Shown here: in pieces, positions 1 to 6,848 of the stretch
Numbering within the stretch: position 1 is the stretch's first letter
How the letters are laid out: each line of letters starts with the position of its first letter
Source: DASZCR01 sp035942915
GTDB taxonomy: Bacteria; Acidobacteriota; Blastocatellia; Pyrinomonadales; Pyrinomonadaceae
NCBI GenBank assembly: GCA_035942915.1
Contig: DASZCR010000166.1
Location: 1 to 9,197 of the forward strand
Reading direction: 5' to 3'
Length of the DNA: 9,197 bases
Notes under the pieces: generated by a model
The model's input: the letters and a program-made list of their open reading frames with translations, nothing else
Database searches by the model: none
Told to the model about the DNA's origin: nothing
Translations under genes and position numbers: made by a program

Positions 1-321
1 CCCCTGCGTCCCGACCGTCAGACGCAGACGCACGACACCCGTCACCTGCCGTTCCCAAGCCTCGCGCGTGTACTTCGTGTTGGGTTCGAAGACGGGAACG
101 GGCGTTGAAGACTCAGGCAGCGTCCGCATCTGCTGTTGACGACGCGCGCGGAACTTGCGCTTGTAGTCGCAGCCGTACTTCCGCGTCGTACCCGTAAGCA
201 TTAATTCGCCGCCCCCGGCTTTGGGCGCGAAGAAGTTATTGAACGCCTGGCCGAGCGCCGCGCCGACCAGCAGGGTCAACGTAAACGGCAGAGCTTTTTT
301 CAGGATGCATGAAGAGAACAT
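1..321 (-). CDS. Small signal-anchored protein, probable TonB C-terminal-domain (energy transducer TonB-like) protein, 3' end off the window
   Basis: The reverse strand gives 107 codons without a stop from ATG at 321 to the window edge, so the C-terminus is missing. Residues 1-28 form a signal peptide or N-terminal anchor: a short polar start with two lysines (LKK), then the core LPFTLTLLVGAALG. Residues 35-75 are a Gly/basic, low-complexity linker. The last visible part (around TKYTREAWERQVTGVVRLRL, then TVGTQG) resembles the start of a TonB C-terminal domain, where a VTGVVxLRxTV-like strand leads into the periplasmic fold. Such small TonB-like proteins are common in Acidobacteriota. It would sit at the inner membrane facing the periplasm. 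The start at 321 is chosen because AAAGGAG lies 12 bases upstream; an internal ATG at 310 is less likely. It lies 31 bases after rex on the same strand and may be co-transcribed. The gene being real is fairly sure; the TonB assignment rests on a short segment. Confidence 0.7.
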   Translation of the reverse strand, partial: MFSSCILKKALPFTLTLLVGAALGQAFNNFFAPKAGGGELMLTGTTRKYGCDYKRKFRARRQQQMRTLPESSTPVPVFEPNTKYTREAWERQVTGVVRLRLTVGTQG

Positions 322-333
322 GACGGGACGGTA

Positions 334-340
334 CTCCTTT
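334..340 (-). promoter_or_regulatory. Ribosome binding site of the TonB-like gene
   Basis: The reverse strand reads AAAGGAG, with a 12-base spacer before ATG at 321. It lies in the 31-base gap after the rex stop and decides the start of the downstream partial gene in favour of 321 over 310. Confidence 0.6.
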
Positions 341-352
341 GCCTGTGTGAAG

Positions 353-1060
353 CTACAACTCTTGCTCCTCCCGCTGCGCAATCTCCTCGTAAGGAAGAAT
401 GGCGCGCGGGTTTGTGATGCAGGTAATCTGCGGACGCGCGAGGAAATAAGATAGGCTCTCCAGACTGATTGTCAAGTCAACGGTCTTGACCTTGACGCCG
501 AGCCGCGCATGGAGGCGGACGGGCGCGAAGTTGAGCACGGCCTTGACCCCGGCCGACATCACCTGATTCAAGACGCGCTGCGCGACGCGCGCCGGGACGG
601 CAATGACGGCCACATCAATCGCCTCGTCGCGCACGACGCGCCCCAGTTTGCGCACGTCATGGACGGCTATCTGCGCGTGGCCGACGCGGCGTCCAATCTT
701 CTCGCGGTCGTTGTCGAAGAGGGCGACGACCTGAAAGTTCGAGGCCGTGAAGCCGTTGTAGTTCGCCAGCGCCGTGCCGAGATTGCCCGCGCCGACGATG
801 CCGACGCGGTGCGCGTAGTCAAGCCCTAGTATCTGCGTGAGATGGCGTCGCAGTTCATCGACCGAATAGCCGACGCCGCGCACGCCGAACTCGCCGAAGT
901 AGGCGAGGTCTTTGCGAATCTGCGCCGAGTTGAGATTAAACTGGTCGGCCAAAGCCTGCGAGGAGATGGTCTTGATGCCTGCGGCGGCCAGCAGGTTGAG
1001 GCAGCGCAGGTAGACGCTCAGGCGATTGGTCGTCAGTTCCGAGATTTTCTCCGATTTCAT
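353..1060 (-). CDS. rex: Redox-sensing transcriptional repressor Rex
   Basis: Rex is a homodimeric repressor that senses the NADH/NAD+ ratio and releases DNA when NADH binds. The 235-residue product has both expected domains. The N-terminal winged helix spans about 15-80 and carries the hallmark block SSQALADQFNLNSAQIRKDL (33-52) followed by FGEFGVRGVGY. The Rossmann domain has the dinucleotide motif GAGNLG (90-95), the acidic strand end LFDND (114-118) and the conserved AVPA (154-157). The domain-swapped C-terminal helix includes LESLSYFL (200-207). About 28 residues follow this helix, so the protein is longer than the usual 210-220 residues; this tail looks lineage-specific. AAGG lies 7 bases before the ATG. 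The gene is divergent from the cysteine dioxygenase gene and is followed by the TonB-like gene. I saw no clear Rex operator (TTGTGA-N6-TCACAA type) upstream, so autoregulation cannot be claimed. Confidence 0.96.
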   Translation of the reverse strand: MKSEKISELTTNRLSVYLRCLNLLAAAGIKTISSQALADQFNLNSAQIRKDLAYFGEFGVRGVGYSVDELRRHLTQILGLDYAHRVGIVGAGNLGTALANYNGFTASNFQVVALFDNDREKIGRRVGHAQIAVHDVRKLGRVVRDEAIDVAVIAVPARVAQRVLNQVMSAGVKAVLNFAPVRLHARLGVKVKTVDLTISLESLSYFLARPQITCITNPRAILPYEEIAQREEQEL

Positions 1061-1097
1061 CGCGATACCTTTTTACCTGAAGGGGAGCAGCACACTC

Positions 1098-1127
1098 AGT
1101 ATAGCGCCAACCGCCCCGCCGCGTGAA
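1098..1127 (-). promoter_or_regulatory. Candidate sigma-70-type promoter of rex
   Basis: On the reverse strand TTCACG (1127-1122; 4 of 6 matches to TTGACA) is followed after 18 bases by TATACT (1103-1098; 5 of 6 matches to TATAAT). The -10 box lies 37 bases before the rex start codon. This is a sequence match only; it is the best candidate in a GC-rich gap where such a hexamer stands out. Confidence 0.4.
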
Positions 1128-1236
1128 GACAGCCCCACGCGTGCGCGGCGAGTGTTGACTTCGCGCGCCGCTTGGCGTAAGAACCGAAAGGCCGCGCATC
1201 ACGCCCGTCAACGGTCGCCCGGCGCATCTCTTCAAC

Positions 1237-1241
1237 AGGAG
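1237..1241 (+). promoter_or_regulatory. Ribosome binding site of the cysteine dioxygenase gene
   Basis: AGGAG lies 12 bases before ATG at 1254. The reading frame is open further upstream, back to ATG at 1026 inside rex on the other strand. This site, together with the point where family similarity begins, places the start at 1254. Confidence 0.55.
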
Positions 1242-1253
1242 TTCTACAATCCG

Positions 1254-1853
1254 ATGGCATCGCATTTCACGCCGCAGACGATTAACCACGCGAGCCGGAA
1301 GGCCACGCAAGAAGGTCGCGCACACGTCTCGCCGACATCGCTCGGCGCGCTCGTCGAGAGGTTGACAGCCCTTGCGCAGACGCCGTCGCTCGAAGAGTTG
1401 AAGCGTTGGTTGCAGGAGGTCGAGGTCGAGGAGGGAGAGCTGCGCCCGTTCATCGGCTTCAAGTCGGGCACTTACGCGCGCCACCGCGTCTTCCGCAGCG
1501 AGTTCGTCGAGTTGCTGGTGCTCTGCTGGCGGCCGGGGCAGCAGACGCCCATCCACGACCACAACGGCTCTTACGGCATGGTCAGAGTGTGCGAGGGCGT
1601 GATGTGGGAGACGCTCTTCGAGATGCGTGACGACGGTCTGCGTTATCTGCGTGCGCGCGAGTGGCGTCCGTCGGAGACGACCGGCGCGGACGTGCCCGAC
1701 ATCCACCAACTCGGCAACCCGGAAGTGAGCGGTCAGGACTTAATCACGCTCCACCTCTACGCGCCGCCCCTCGGCAGCATCAACACCTATCGTCTCGGCC
1801 GCACGGAGTCGGTCAGCACGCTCTGGCTCAACTCCTGGAACCCGACTATCTAA
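1254..1853 (+). CDS. Cysteine dioxygenase family protein (cupin thiol dioxygenase)
   Basis: This is a 199-residue type I cysteine dioxygenase-like cupin, which uses mononuclear iron and O2 to oxidise cysteine to cysteine sulfinate in the cytoplasm. The 3-His iron site is visible: HDH at 101-103 (PIHDHNGSYG) and His151 in DIHQLGNPE. Arg76 in YARH matches the carboxylate-binding arginine that follows the YTR motif of animal enzymes. The block TLHLYAPP (165-172) matches the SLHLYSPP block with the catalytic His and Tyr; here the Ser of the Ser-His-Tyr triad is Thr. The animal cysteine that forms the Cys-Tyr cross-link (HDHTDSHC) is Gly108, as is usual in bacteria. The start at 1254 is chosen because AGGAG precedes it and the 76 codons before it overlap rex and look non-coding. 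A related thiol dioxygenase substrate, such as 3-mercaptopropionate, cannot be excluded. The gene is divergent from rex. Confidence 0.9.
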   Translation: MASHFTPQTINHASRKATQEGRAHVSPTSLGALVERLTALAQTPSLEELKRWLQEVEVEEGELRPFIGFKSGTYARHRVFRSEFVELLVLCWRPGQQTPIHDHNGSYGMVRVCEGVMWETLFEMRDDGLRYLRAREWRPSETTGADVPDIHQLGNPEVSGQDLITLHLYAPPLGSINTYRLGRTESVSTLWLNSWNPTI

Positions 1854-1859
1854 GTCAGG

Positions 1860-1987
1860 CCGCAGGCGCAAAGCTCGCAGGCAAAAGTGAAGCGGCGATG
1901 GCTTTCTTCACTTTTGCCTTTTTACTTTGGGCTGTGGCCTTTTCACCTGCGCCTTCGCCAATTTACCTTTTGCCTTTTGCCTTATAC
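1860..1987. repeat. Degenerate heptamer array (CTTTTGC type) with mirrored left arm
   Basis: From 1911 to 1987 the sequence divides into eleven consecutive 7-base units in one register, most close to CTTTTGC: CTTTTGC, CTTTTTA, CTTTGGG, CTGTGGC, CTTTTCA, CCTGCGC, CTTCGCC, AATTTAC, CTTTTGC, CTTTTGC, CTTATAC. The left part holds complementary units in the opposite orientation: CCGCAGG, CGCAAAG, CTCGCAG and GCAAAAG from 1860 to 1887. The layout is the same mirrored one seen in the GTGATAR arrays elsewhere in the window, with a different unit. It fills the gap between the cysteine dioxygenase gene and ruvA; the remaining 70 bases before ruvA (1988-2057) show nothing I can assign. Confidence 0.6.
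1879..1923 (+). terminator. Rho-independent-type terminator after the cysteine dioxygenase gene
   Basis: A 14-bp perfect inverted repeat (AGGCAAAAGTGAAG at 1879-1892 against CTTCACTTTTGCCT at 1906-1919) has a 13-base loop and ends in TTTTT (1919-1923), 25 bases after the stop codon. The arms are made of the CTTTTGC heptamer and its complement, so the terminator is part of the wider array at 1860-1987. Confidence 0.6.
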
Positions 1988-2057
1988 AATTCCGAGAGTT
2001 AATAACTAACAGAGGCGCTCCCGAAATATCCGCCCCGGCGCGAAAGAATTTAAACGA

Positions 2058-2690
2058 ATGATTGCACACCTGACGGGCACACTACTTTTCAAACAGGCGA
2101 CGAGCGTGATTTTGGATGTCGGAGGTGTCGGCTACGAAGTGACCATCCCGGTCACGACCTTCTATGACATGGAGGAGCCGGGCGCGCAGGTCTCTCTGCG
2201 CGTCTACACACACGTCCGCGAAGATGCGCTCCAACTCTTCGGCTTCAAGACGGCGCGCGAGCGCGAACTGTTTACGTTGCTCATCTCCGTGAGCGGCATC
2301 GGGCCGAAGTCCGGCGTGGCGATGCTCTCAGGCATGAGCGCCGACGAGATTATCACGGCCATTCGCACGAACAACCTCGCGCGTCTGACCTCGATTCCCG
2401 GCGTCGGCAAGAAGACGGCCGAGCGACTCGTGATTGAACTGCGCGACAAGATGGCGGCGCTCACTTCGGCCGCGTTCGAGGAAGAGCTGGCGGCGCGCGC
2501 GGCCGCCGGTGGCGCAAGTCTGCCGCCGACGGAGGACGCGCTGCGCGAGGACACGCTCGCCGCGCTGCTCACGCTCGGCTTCCAACGCGCCGCCGCCGAG
2601 AAGGCCGTCACGCACGCCATCAACGAAGGCGGCGACCTCTCCGTCGAGACGCTGCTGCGCCGCACCCTGCAACATCTCTCGAAGGGATAA
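2058..2690 (+). CDS. ruvA: Holliday junction branch migration complex subunit RuvA
   Basis: RuvA binds the four-way Holliday junction as a tetramer and loads RuvB rings for branch migration in recombinational repair. The 210-residue product is full length. Domain I is an OB fold (about 1-62) starting MIAHLTGTL and containing VGGVGYEV (21-28). Domain II has two helix-hairpin-helix motifs, SVSGIGPKSGVAML (77-90) and LTSIPGVGKKTAERLVIEL (110-128). An Ala/Glu-rich flexible linker covers about 138-160. Domain III (about 163-207, with AALLTLGFQRAAAEKAV) is the RuvB-contacting three-helix module. The start at 2058 gives the canonical N-terminus; no strong Shine-Dalgarno sequence precedes it. ruvB follows on the same strand after a 121-base gap that holds a long palindrome, unusual for genes that are often tightly linked. 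No ruvC is present in this window. Confidence 0.97.
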   Translation: MIAHLTGTLLFKQATSVILDVGGVGYEVTIPVTTFYDMEEPGAQVSLRVYTHVREDALQLFGFKTARERELFTLLISVSGIGPKSGVAMLSGMSADEIITAIRTNNLARLTSIPGVGKKTAERLVIELRDKMAALTSAAFEEELAARAAAGGASLPPTEDALREDTLAALLTLGFQRAAAEKAVTHAINEGGDLSVETLLRRTLQHLSKG

Positions 2691-2694
2691 AACC

Positions 2695-2805
2695 GTGATG
2701 GGAGAGAAGTGATAAGTGATAGGTGATGGGTGATAGGAGAAAGACTGTCTTTTCCTATCACCTATCACCTATCACTTATCACTCCTTCCTATCACACCTA
2801 TCACT
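2695..2805. repeat. GTGATAR heptamer palindrome (copy A) between ruvA and ruvB
   Basis: The left arm is seven in-register 7-base units from 2695 (GTGATGG, GAGAGAA, GTGATAA, GTGATAG, GTGATGG, GTGATAG, GAGAAAG). The right arm carries TATCACC, TATCACC, TATCACT, TATCACT from 2756, then TATCACA and TATCACT out of register. Positions 2708-2745 pair with 2747-2783 with one G/T wobble and one single-base bulge, giving a stem of about 37 bp with almost no loop. The apex reads GAGAAAGACTGTC, related to the apex of the copies at 7914 and 8623. It fills nearly the whole gap before ruvB and could act as an attenuator or RNA-processing site within the ruvAB unit; that role is inference. Confidence 0.85.
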
Positions 2806-2811
2806 GGTCTT

Positions 2812-3852
2812 ATGGATGAGCCTGTCAGTGTCCGTCAGCGAAGCGCGATGGAGGACGAGAAGCAGTTTGAGTTATCGCTGCGCCCGACGCGTCTGGCCGA
2901 GTACATCGGGCAGAAGAAGGCGACGGAGAATCTGCGCGTCTTTATCCGCGCCGCCGTCCAGAGGCGTGAGGCGCTCGACCACGTCCTGCTGACGGGGCCG
3001 CCCGGCCTCGGCAAGACGACGCTCGCCAACATCGTCGCCAATGAGATGGGCGCGGAGTTGCGCTCGACGGCCGGGCCTGTCATCGAAAAGCCCGGCGACC
3101 TCGCCGCCCTTCTCACCAATCTGCAAGAAGGCGACGTGCTCTTCATCGACGAGATACATCGCCTGAATCCGGCCATCGAAGAGGTCTTGTACCCGGCGAT
3201 GGAGGACTATCAACTCGACATCATGATTGGACAGGGGACGGCCGCCCGCTCCATCAAATTAGACCTTCCGAAGTTCACTTTGGTCGGTGCGACGACGCGC
3301 GCCGGGATGATTACCGCGCCGCTTCGTGGCCGCTTCGGCATCGTCTTTCATCTCAACTTCTACACGCACGAGGAACTCGAACTCATCGTGCGACGCTCGG
3401 CCGAGATTCTCGGCACGGAGGTCGATGCCGGAGGCGCACGCGAGATTGCGCGGCGGGCGCGCGGGACACCGCGTATTGCCAACCGCCTGCTCCGTCGCGT
3501 GCGCGATTATGCGGAGGTCGAATTCGACGGACGCATCACGAAGGAGGTCGCCGACTCGGCGCTCAATCGCATGGAGGTTGATACGTTTGGCCTCGACGAG
3601 ATTGACCGCAAGATGCTGTTGATGATTATCGAGCAGCACGCGGGCGGCCCCGTCGGCCTCTCGAACATCTCTGCGACGATTAACGAGGAGAAAGATTCCA
3701 TCGAAGAGATTATCGAGCCGTATCTGATTCAAATCGGTTTCCTCAACCGCACGCCGCGTGGGCGCATGGCGACGCGACTCGCCTACGAACATTTCGGCAT
3801 CGCCACCCCCAACTTCCCACAGAGAACCGGCGGCCTCTTCGACAACGAATAA
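2812..3852 (+). CDS. ruvB: Holliday junction branch migration ATPase RuvB
   Basis: RuvB is the hexameric AAA+ motor that drives branch migration with RuvA. The 346-residue product matches the family throughout. The N-terminal signature LRPTRLAEYIGQ (23-34) is followed by Walker A GPPGLGKTT (62-70), Walker B FIDEIH (111-116), the sensor 1 region GATTRAG (159-165), the arginine-finger segment APLRGRFG (169-176) and sensor 2 ARGTPRIANRLLRR (216-229). The C-terminal winged helix includes EPYLIQIGFLNRTPRGRMAT (302-321), which contacts DNA. The start at 2812 fits the usual length. The bases before it (CACTGGTCTT) are the tail of the repeat array and contain no Shine-Dalgarno sequence, so translation may depend on a leaderless or unstructured 5' end. 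A gene for an unknown exported protein follows after 26 bases. Confidence 0.98.
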   Translation: MDEPVSVRQRSAMEDEKQFELSLRPTRLAEYIGQKKATENLRVFIRAAVQRREALDHVLLTGPPGLGKTTLANIVANEMGAELRSTAGPVIEKPGDLAALLTNLQEGDVLFIDEIHRLNPAIEEVLYPAMEDYQLDIMIGQGTAARSIKLDLPKFTLVGATTRAGMITAPLRGRFGIVFHLNFYTHEELELIVRRSAEILGTEVDAGGAREIARRARGTPRIANRLLRRVRDYAEVEFDGRITKEVADSALNRMEVDTFGLDEIDRKMLLMIIEQHAGGPVGLSNISATINEEKDSIEEIIEPYLIQIGFLNRTPRGRMATRLAYEHFGIATPNFPQRTGGLFDNE

Positions 3853-3878
3853 CTTCCCCCGACAAAGCACGCGAGCAA

Positions 3879-5852
3879 ATGTTTTCTCGACCTCGCTACA
3901 GCCCGCGCCCCTTCTTCGTCGCCGCGCTCGTCTCGTGTGCGCTCGTCGCCTGCGCCCCCTTCCGCACAGGCTTCGTCGCACGCGCTCAACAGAAACGCGC
4001 GGCACAGACGAACAGACCGAGTTCATCCGCTGCCAACAAGTCTAAGGCTCGCCAGCAGCAGAAGCAGAAGCAACGACAACAGGCCGTCGCCGCGCTGCGC
4101 GAAGCGGCCGAGGCGGCGCGCGACTTTGCAGGACTCTCCGACAAGGTTGCGGTGCAGGCTGCGGCGGCCGACGCGCTCTGGCCGTTCGACGAACAGAGAG
4201 CGCGCGCCATCCTGCGCCGCGCGTGGGAGGCGACGCTTGCTCCGGGCGCGGCCGCGTCGTTAGTCGGCGAAGGAGAGACGGAGGAGAACGGGCGCGAATA
4301 CCTGAAGGCGACGCAGAGCCTCGTCGTCGCCGCAGCGGCAAGACACGATGCGCGTCTGGCGGAGAGTTTTCTGCGCGAAGGGGCGAGCGAGCACGCAGAG
4401 GCCAGAGGAGAAACTGCTCCCGCACGTCAGCCCGGCGGATTGAGACGCCTCAGCGCGGCCGGTCAGCAGCGACTTTCAATCGCGTCGTCTCTGTTGCGCG
4501 AAGGCGAGTTTGCGAGTGCTGCGCGCGTGGCCGCGCCGCTCGTGGACGAAGGCGCGACGAGAGAACTGCTCGCCTTCATCATGGAGTTGCGCACGCAGGA
4601 CGCGGCCGCGAGCGAAGCTCTCTACGCGCGCCTGCTCGAAAGGACACGCGCCGACGCGTCGGCCGATGCCAACGACGTGCTGCTGCTCTCGACGCCCGTC
4701 GTCTCGCCCGAACTGCTCGTTTTTGTCGGACAAGACGGCGCGCTCGGCTACGCGCAGACCTTCTACGCGAACGCTTCGCACGGCCGGGAGGCTGCCGCTT
4801 CGTCTCTCTCGACGCGCGTGCGCCGCGCCTTCTTCGACGTGGCCGCCGCGTTGCTGTTGCGGCCGTCAGCCGCAACGAGTGTGCAAGGCGCGACGGTCGC
4901 GCAGTACTTCGCCATCAGTCGCCTGCTTCCCTTCTTCGAGCGCGAGGCGACGCAGTACGTCGCGGCTCTCAACGCCCGTCTGGCCGCGCTCGGCGCGTCG
5001 GTGGACGGAAGCTTACGCGACTCGCTCTCGGCGAACGCGGGCGCGCGCAGTTTTACGCACAAGAACCCGCGCGACCTGCTCGCGCCGACTCTCGAAGCCA
5101 TCGCGCGCGAGACGGACGAAGAGAGACGCAACAGTCTGCGCCTGCGTGCGGTCACTCAAGCCTCGACCCTTCGTCTCTGGGAACGCGCTCGCCGTTTCGC
5201 TTCGGAGATGACGGATGCGGAGATGCAGCGCAGCGCGCATCTCGCCATCGCTATCTATCAGGTCTTGAGCATCTCCGAAGCACACGACAACGAAGACCCG
5301 GACGACCTCGCACGCGTGGTCAGTTTCGTGCGCGCAGCCGACGTGCCGCCCGAAGCGCGAGCCGCAGGCTTCATTCAGTCAGCGCACATCGCTCTGGCGC
5401 GCGGCCTTCGTACGCACGCGCTCGAACTGCTCGAAGAAGCATCCTCCCTGAGCGCGCAGAATCCGCTCGCTCCTTCGGAACGCTTCGTTCTGTCCATGCT
5501 GCTCGCGCACGCCTACGCGCGCTCTGCCGACGTGCGCGCATGGGAGCACTTGGCGGGTTTCGTCCGCGCCGCGAACGAGCACGTTAAGGAGTCGGGCGAA
5601 CTGCCGGAGAACGCTCCGGGCTTCACCTTCGAGTTGCGCTGGTCGCAAGGCTCGACGCGCCTGTTCATCCCCGCGCCGATGACCAGCAAAACGCTCTACG
5701 CGACGATAGCTGGACTCGACCCGGCGCGCGCCCTGACGGAGATTCGCGCACTCGAAGACGAAGTGATGCGCGCGGAGGCGACCATCGAGGCGGCGCGCGC
5801 CGTGCTCACACGCGACGGCGCGACGCGCGTGAAAGCGGCAGGCGGGTTCTGA
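3879..5852 (+). CDS. Unrecognised exported, Ala-rich helical-repeat protein
   Basis: The 657-residue product is not a family I can name. The N-terminus is a signal sequence: MFSRPRYSPR, then the hydrophobic stretch FFVAALVSCALVAC (12-25). LVAC at 22-25 fits a lipobox, making Cys25 a possible lipidated residue; ARA-Q at 34-37 is an alternative signal peptidase I site. A Ser/Gln/Lys-rich linker (about 44-68, KARQQQKQKQRQQ) follows. The rest is rich in Ala, Arg, Glu and Leu and reads as tandem amphipathic helices of TPR/HEAT-like solenoid character, for example DALWPFDEQRARAILRRAWE (98-117), with blocks about efficient pairs of helices such as AHIALARGLRTHALELLEEA. It likely acts outside the cytoplasm as a scaffold. 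I recall similar DALWPFDE-type hypothetical proteins in Acidobacteriota, but no function. It starts 26 bases after ruvB and ends 5-14 bases before the YihY-like gene, so co-transcription is likely. Codon use matches its neighbours. Confidence 0.85.
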   Translation: MFSRPRYSPRPFFVAALVSCALVACAPFRTGFVARAQQKRAAQTNRPSSSAANKSKARQQQKQKQRQQAVAALREAAEAARDFAGLSDKVAVQAAAADALWPFDEQRARAILRRAWEATLAPGAAASLVGEGETEENGREYLKATQSLVVAAAARHDARLAESFLREGASEHAEARGETAPARQPGGLRRLSAAGQQRLSIASSLLREGEFASAARVAAPLVDEGATRELLAFIMELRTQDAAASEALYARLLERTRADASADANDVLLLSTPVVSPELLVFVGQDGALGYAQTFYANASHGREAAASSLSTRVRRAFFDVAAALLLRPSAATSVQGATVAQYFAISRLLPFFEREATQYVAALNARLAALGASVDGSLRDSLSANAGARSFTHKNPRDLLAPTLEAIARETDEERRNSLRLRAVTQASTLRLWERARRFASEMTDAEMQRSAHLAIAIYQVLSISEAHDNEDPDDLARVVSFVRAADVPPEARAAGFIQSAHIALARGLRTHALELLEEASSLSAQNPLAPSERFVLSMLLAHAYARSADVRAWEHLAGFVRAANEHVKESGELPENAPGFTFELRWSQGSTRLFIPAPMTSKTLYATIAGLDPARALTEIRALEDEVMRAEATIEAARAVLTRDGATRVKAAGGF

Positions 5853-5866
5853 TAAATTTGCGAACG

Positions 5867-6778
5867 ATGCCGAAGTCATCCTTCTTTTCGAGGCACTCAT
5901 GGGGCGTCCGCAACGGCGCGCCCTGGACGACCATCCTCGGCCATTCGCTCCATCAGTTCCACGAAAACGACCTCTTCACGCCCGCCGCCGCAATGAGCTA
6001 CTTCGGTCTGCTGACCATCTTCCCGGCGCTGCTTGCGCTGCTCGCGCTCGGCAATCAGATACAGGCAGGCAGCGAGCTTATCTCGCGCGTGGTCGAAGTC
6101 TATCCGGGCTCCGGCGAGTTTTTGCGAACTACCGTGCGTTCGCTGAAGGACGTGAGCACGGGGATTATCATCAGTTGTGTAGTCGTGACGCTGTGGGCTG
6201 GTTCGTGGGTCTTCGCCGTAGTCGAGCGCGCGGTCAATCGCATCTGGGGAACGCGCCCGCGCACCTTCCTGCACGGTCGCGCCATCACGCTCGGCATGAT
6301 TGGTCTGGTCGGCCTGTTGTTGGTCGTCTCCGTCCTCGTCACGTCCGTACTGGTCGCGCTGCAACAACTCGCCGAACGCCTTCCCGTCTACGTGCCGCGA
6401 CGCATGCAATGGCTCTCGGTCATCGGCAGCGCCTTCTGGCAACTAATCTTCGCTTTGGCGAGCACACTCGTTACCATCACGCTCTTCACGCTCGTCTATC
6501 GCCTCGTCCCGAACGGGCGCGTCTTGCTGCGCGACACTTTGCCGAGCGCCATCGTCGCCGGTCTGCTCTGGGAAGCCGCCAAGTACGTCTTCGCTTGGAC
6601 GCTGCAATACTTTCACTACGACCAGATTTACGGCTCGGTCGGCGCGGTCGTCGCCATCCTGACATGGAGCTACGTGTCTAGCTTGATACTGATGTTCGGC
6701 GCGCAACTCTCCGTCGTCCTCCATCAGGAGTACACCGTTGCGGAACTGGCGGCCGAAGCGCCCGCATCACCTTCGTAG
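5867..6778 (+). CDS. YihY/BrkB family inner membrane protein
   Basis: This 303-residue polytopic protein belongs to the YihY/virulence factor BrkB family, long misnamed ribonuclease BN; its function is unsettled. Family blocks are FHENDLFTPAAAMSYFGLLT (31-50), RIWGTRPRTFLHGRAI (125-140) and YGSVGAVVAILTWSYVSSLI (255-274), the last two diagnostic. About six membrane segments are visible near 42-62, 98-118, 140-166, 184-211, 224-244 and 256-284. The N-terminal 30 residues and the short acidic, Ala-rich C-terminus are probably cytoplasmic. The start is uncertain: ATG at 5867 is chosen, but in-frame TTG at 5858, three codons earlier, is possible, and neither has a good Shine-Dalgarno sequence. 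It lies 14 bases after the exported 657-residue gene (5 from the TTG), so translational coupling is plausible. No catalytic residues of a nuclease are visible. Confidence 0.93.
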   Translation: MPKSSFFSRHSWGVRNGAPWTTILGHSLHQFHENDLFTPAAAMSYFGLLTIFPALLALLALGNQIQAGSELISRVVEVYPGSGEFLRTTVRSLKDVSTGIIISCVVVTLWAGSWVFAVVERAVNRIWGTRPRTFLHGRAITLGMIGLVGLLLVVSVLVTSVLVALQQLAERLPVYVPRRMQWLSVIGSAFWQLIFALASTLVTITLFTLVYRLVPNGRVLLRDTLPSAIVAGLLWEAAKYVFAWTLQYFHYDQIYGSVGAVVAILTWSYVSSLILMFGAQLSVVLHQEYTVAELAAEAPASPS

Positions 6779-6783
6779 GAAAA

Positions 6784-6848
6784 GGATGAGAGCGAGGGGA
6801 TGTGTGACAACAGCTTCTTCTTCATCCTTCATCCGTCGGCACACATCC
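6784..6848. repeat. TTCATCC/GGATGNG heptamer-type array before queA
   Basis: Left units are GGATGAG (6784-6790), AGCGAGG and GGATGTG (6798-6804). Right units are TTCATCC, TTCATCC (6821-6834), GTCGGCA and CACATCC (6842-6848). All stay in a 7-base register within each side. AAGGATGA (6782-6789) can pair with TCATCCTT (6822-6829), and GGGATGTGTG (6797-6806) with CACACATCCC (6840-6849). The two pairings cross rather than nest, so together they would make an H-type pseudoknot shape. The second one ends 9 bases before the queA start. Confidence 0.5.

Noticed and set aside
1155..1183. TTGACT with TAAGAA 17 bases later as a promoter for the cysteine dioxygenase gene
   Set aside because: The -35 match is good (5 of 6) but the -10 hexamer matches only 3 of 6 positions; too weak to list as a feature.
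1061..1253. A Rex operator in the rex/cysteine dioxygenase divergent region
   Set aside because: I looked for a TTGTGA-N6-TCACAA-like palindrome and found none.
1026..1253. N-terminal extension of cysteine dioxygenase to ATG at 1026
   Set aside because: The extra 76 codons overlap rex on the other strand, have no family similarity, and a ribosome binding site supports the start at 1254.
1998..2006. GTTAATAAC small palindrome before ruvA as an operator
   Set aside because: It is only 9 bases, AT-rich, and matches no repressor site I can name; chance is likely.
2204..2768. Open frames on the minus strand opposite ruvA and the palindrome
   Set aside because: They are shadow frames of a high-GC gene and translate the repeat as meaningless Ser/Thr/Tyr-rich sequence.
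4223..5587. A 454-codon open frame inside the 657-residue gene, other plus-strand frame
   Set aside because: Its product is an Arg-rich low-complexity sequence typical of an out-of-frame reading of GC-rich DNA; the frame starting at 3879 has a signal sequence and ordered helical composition.
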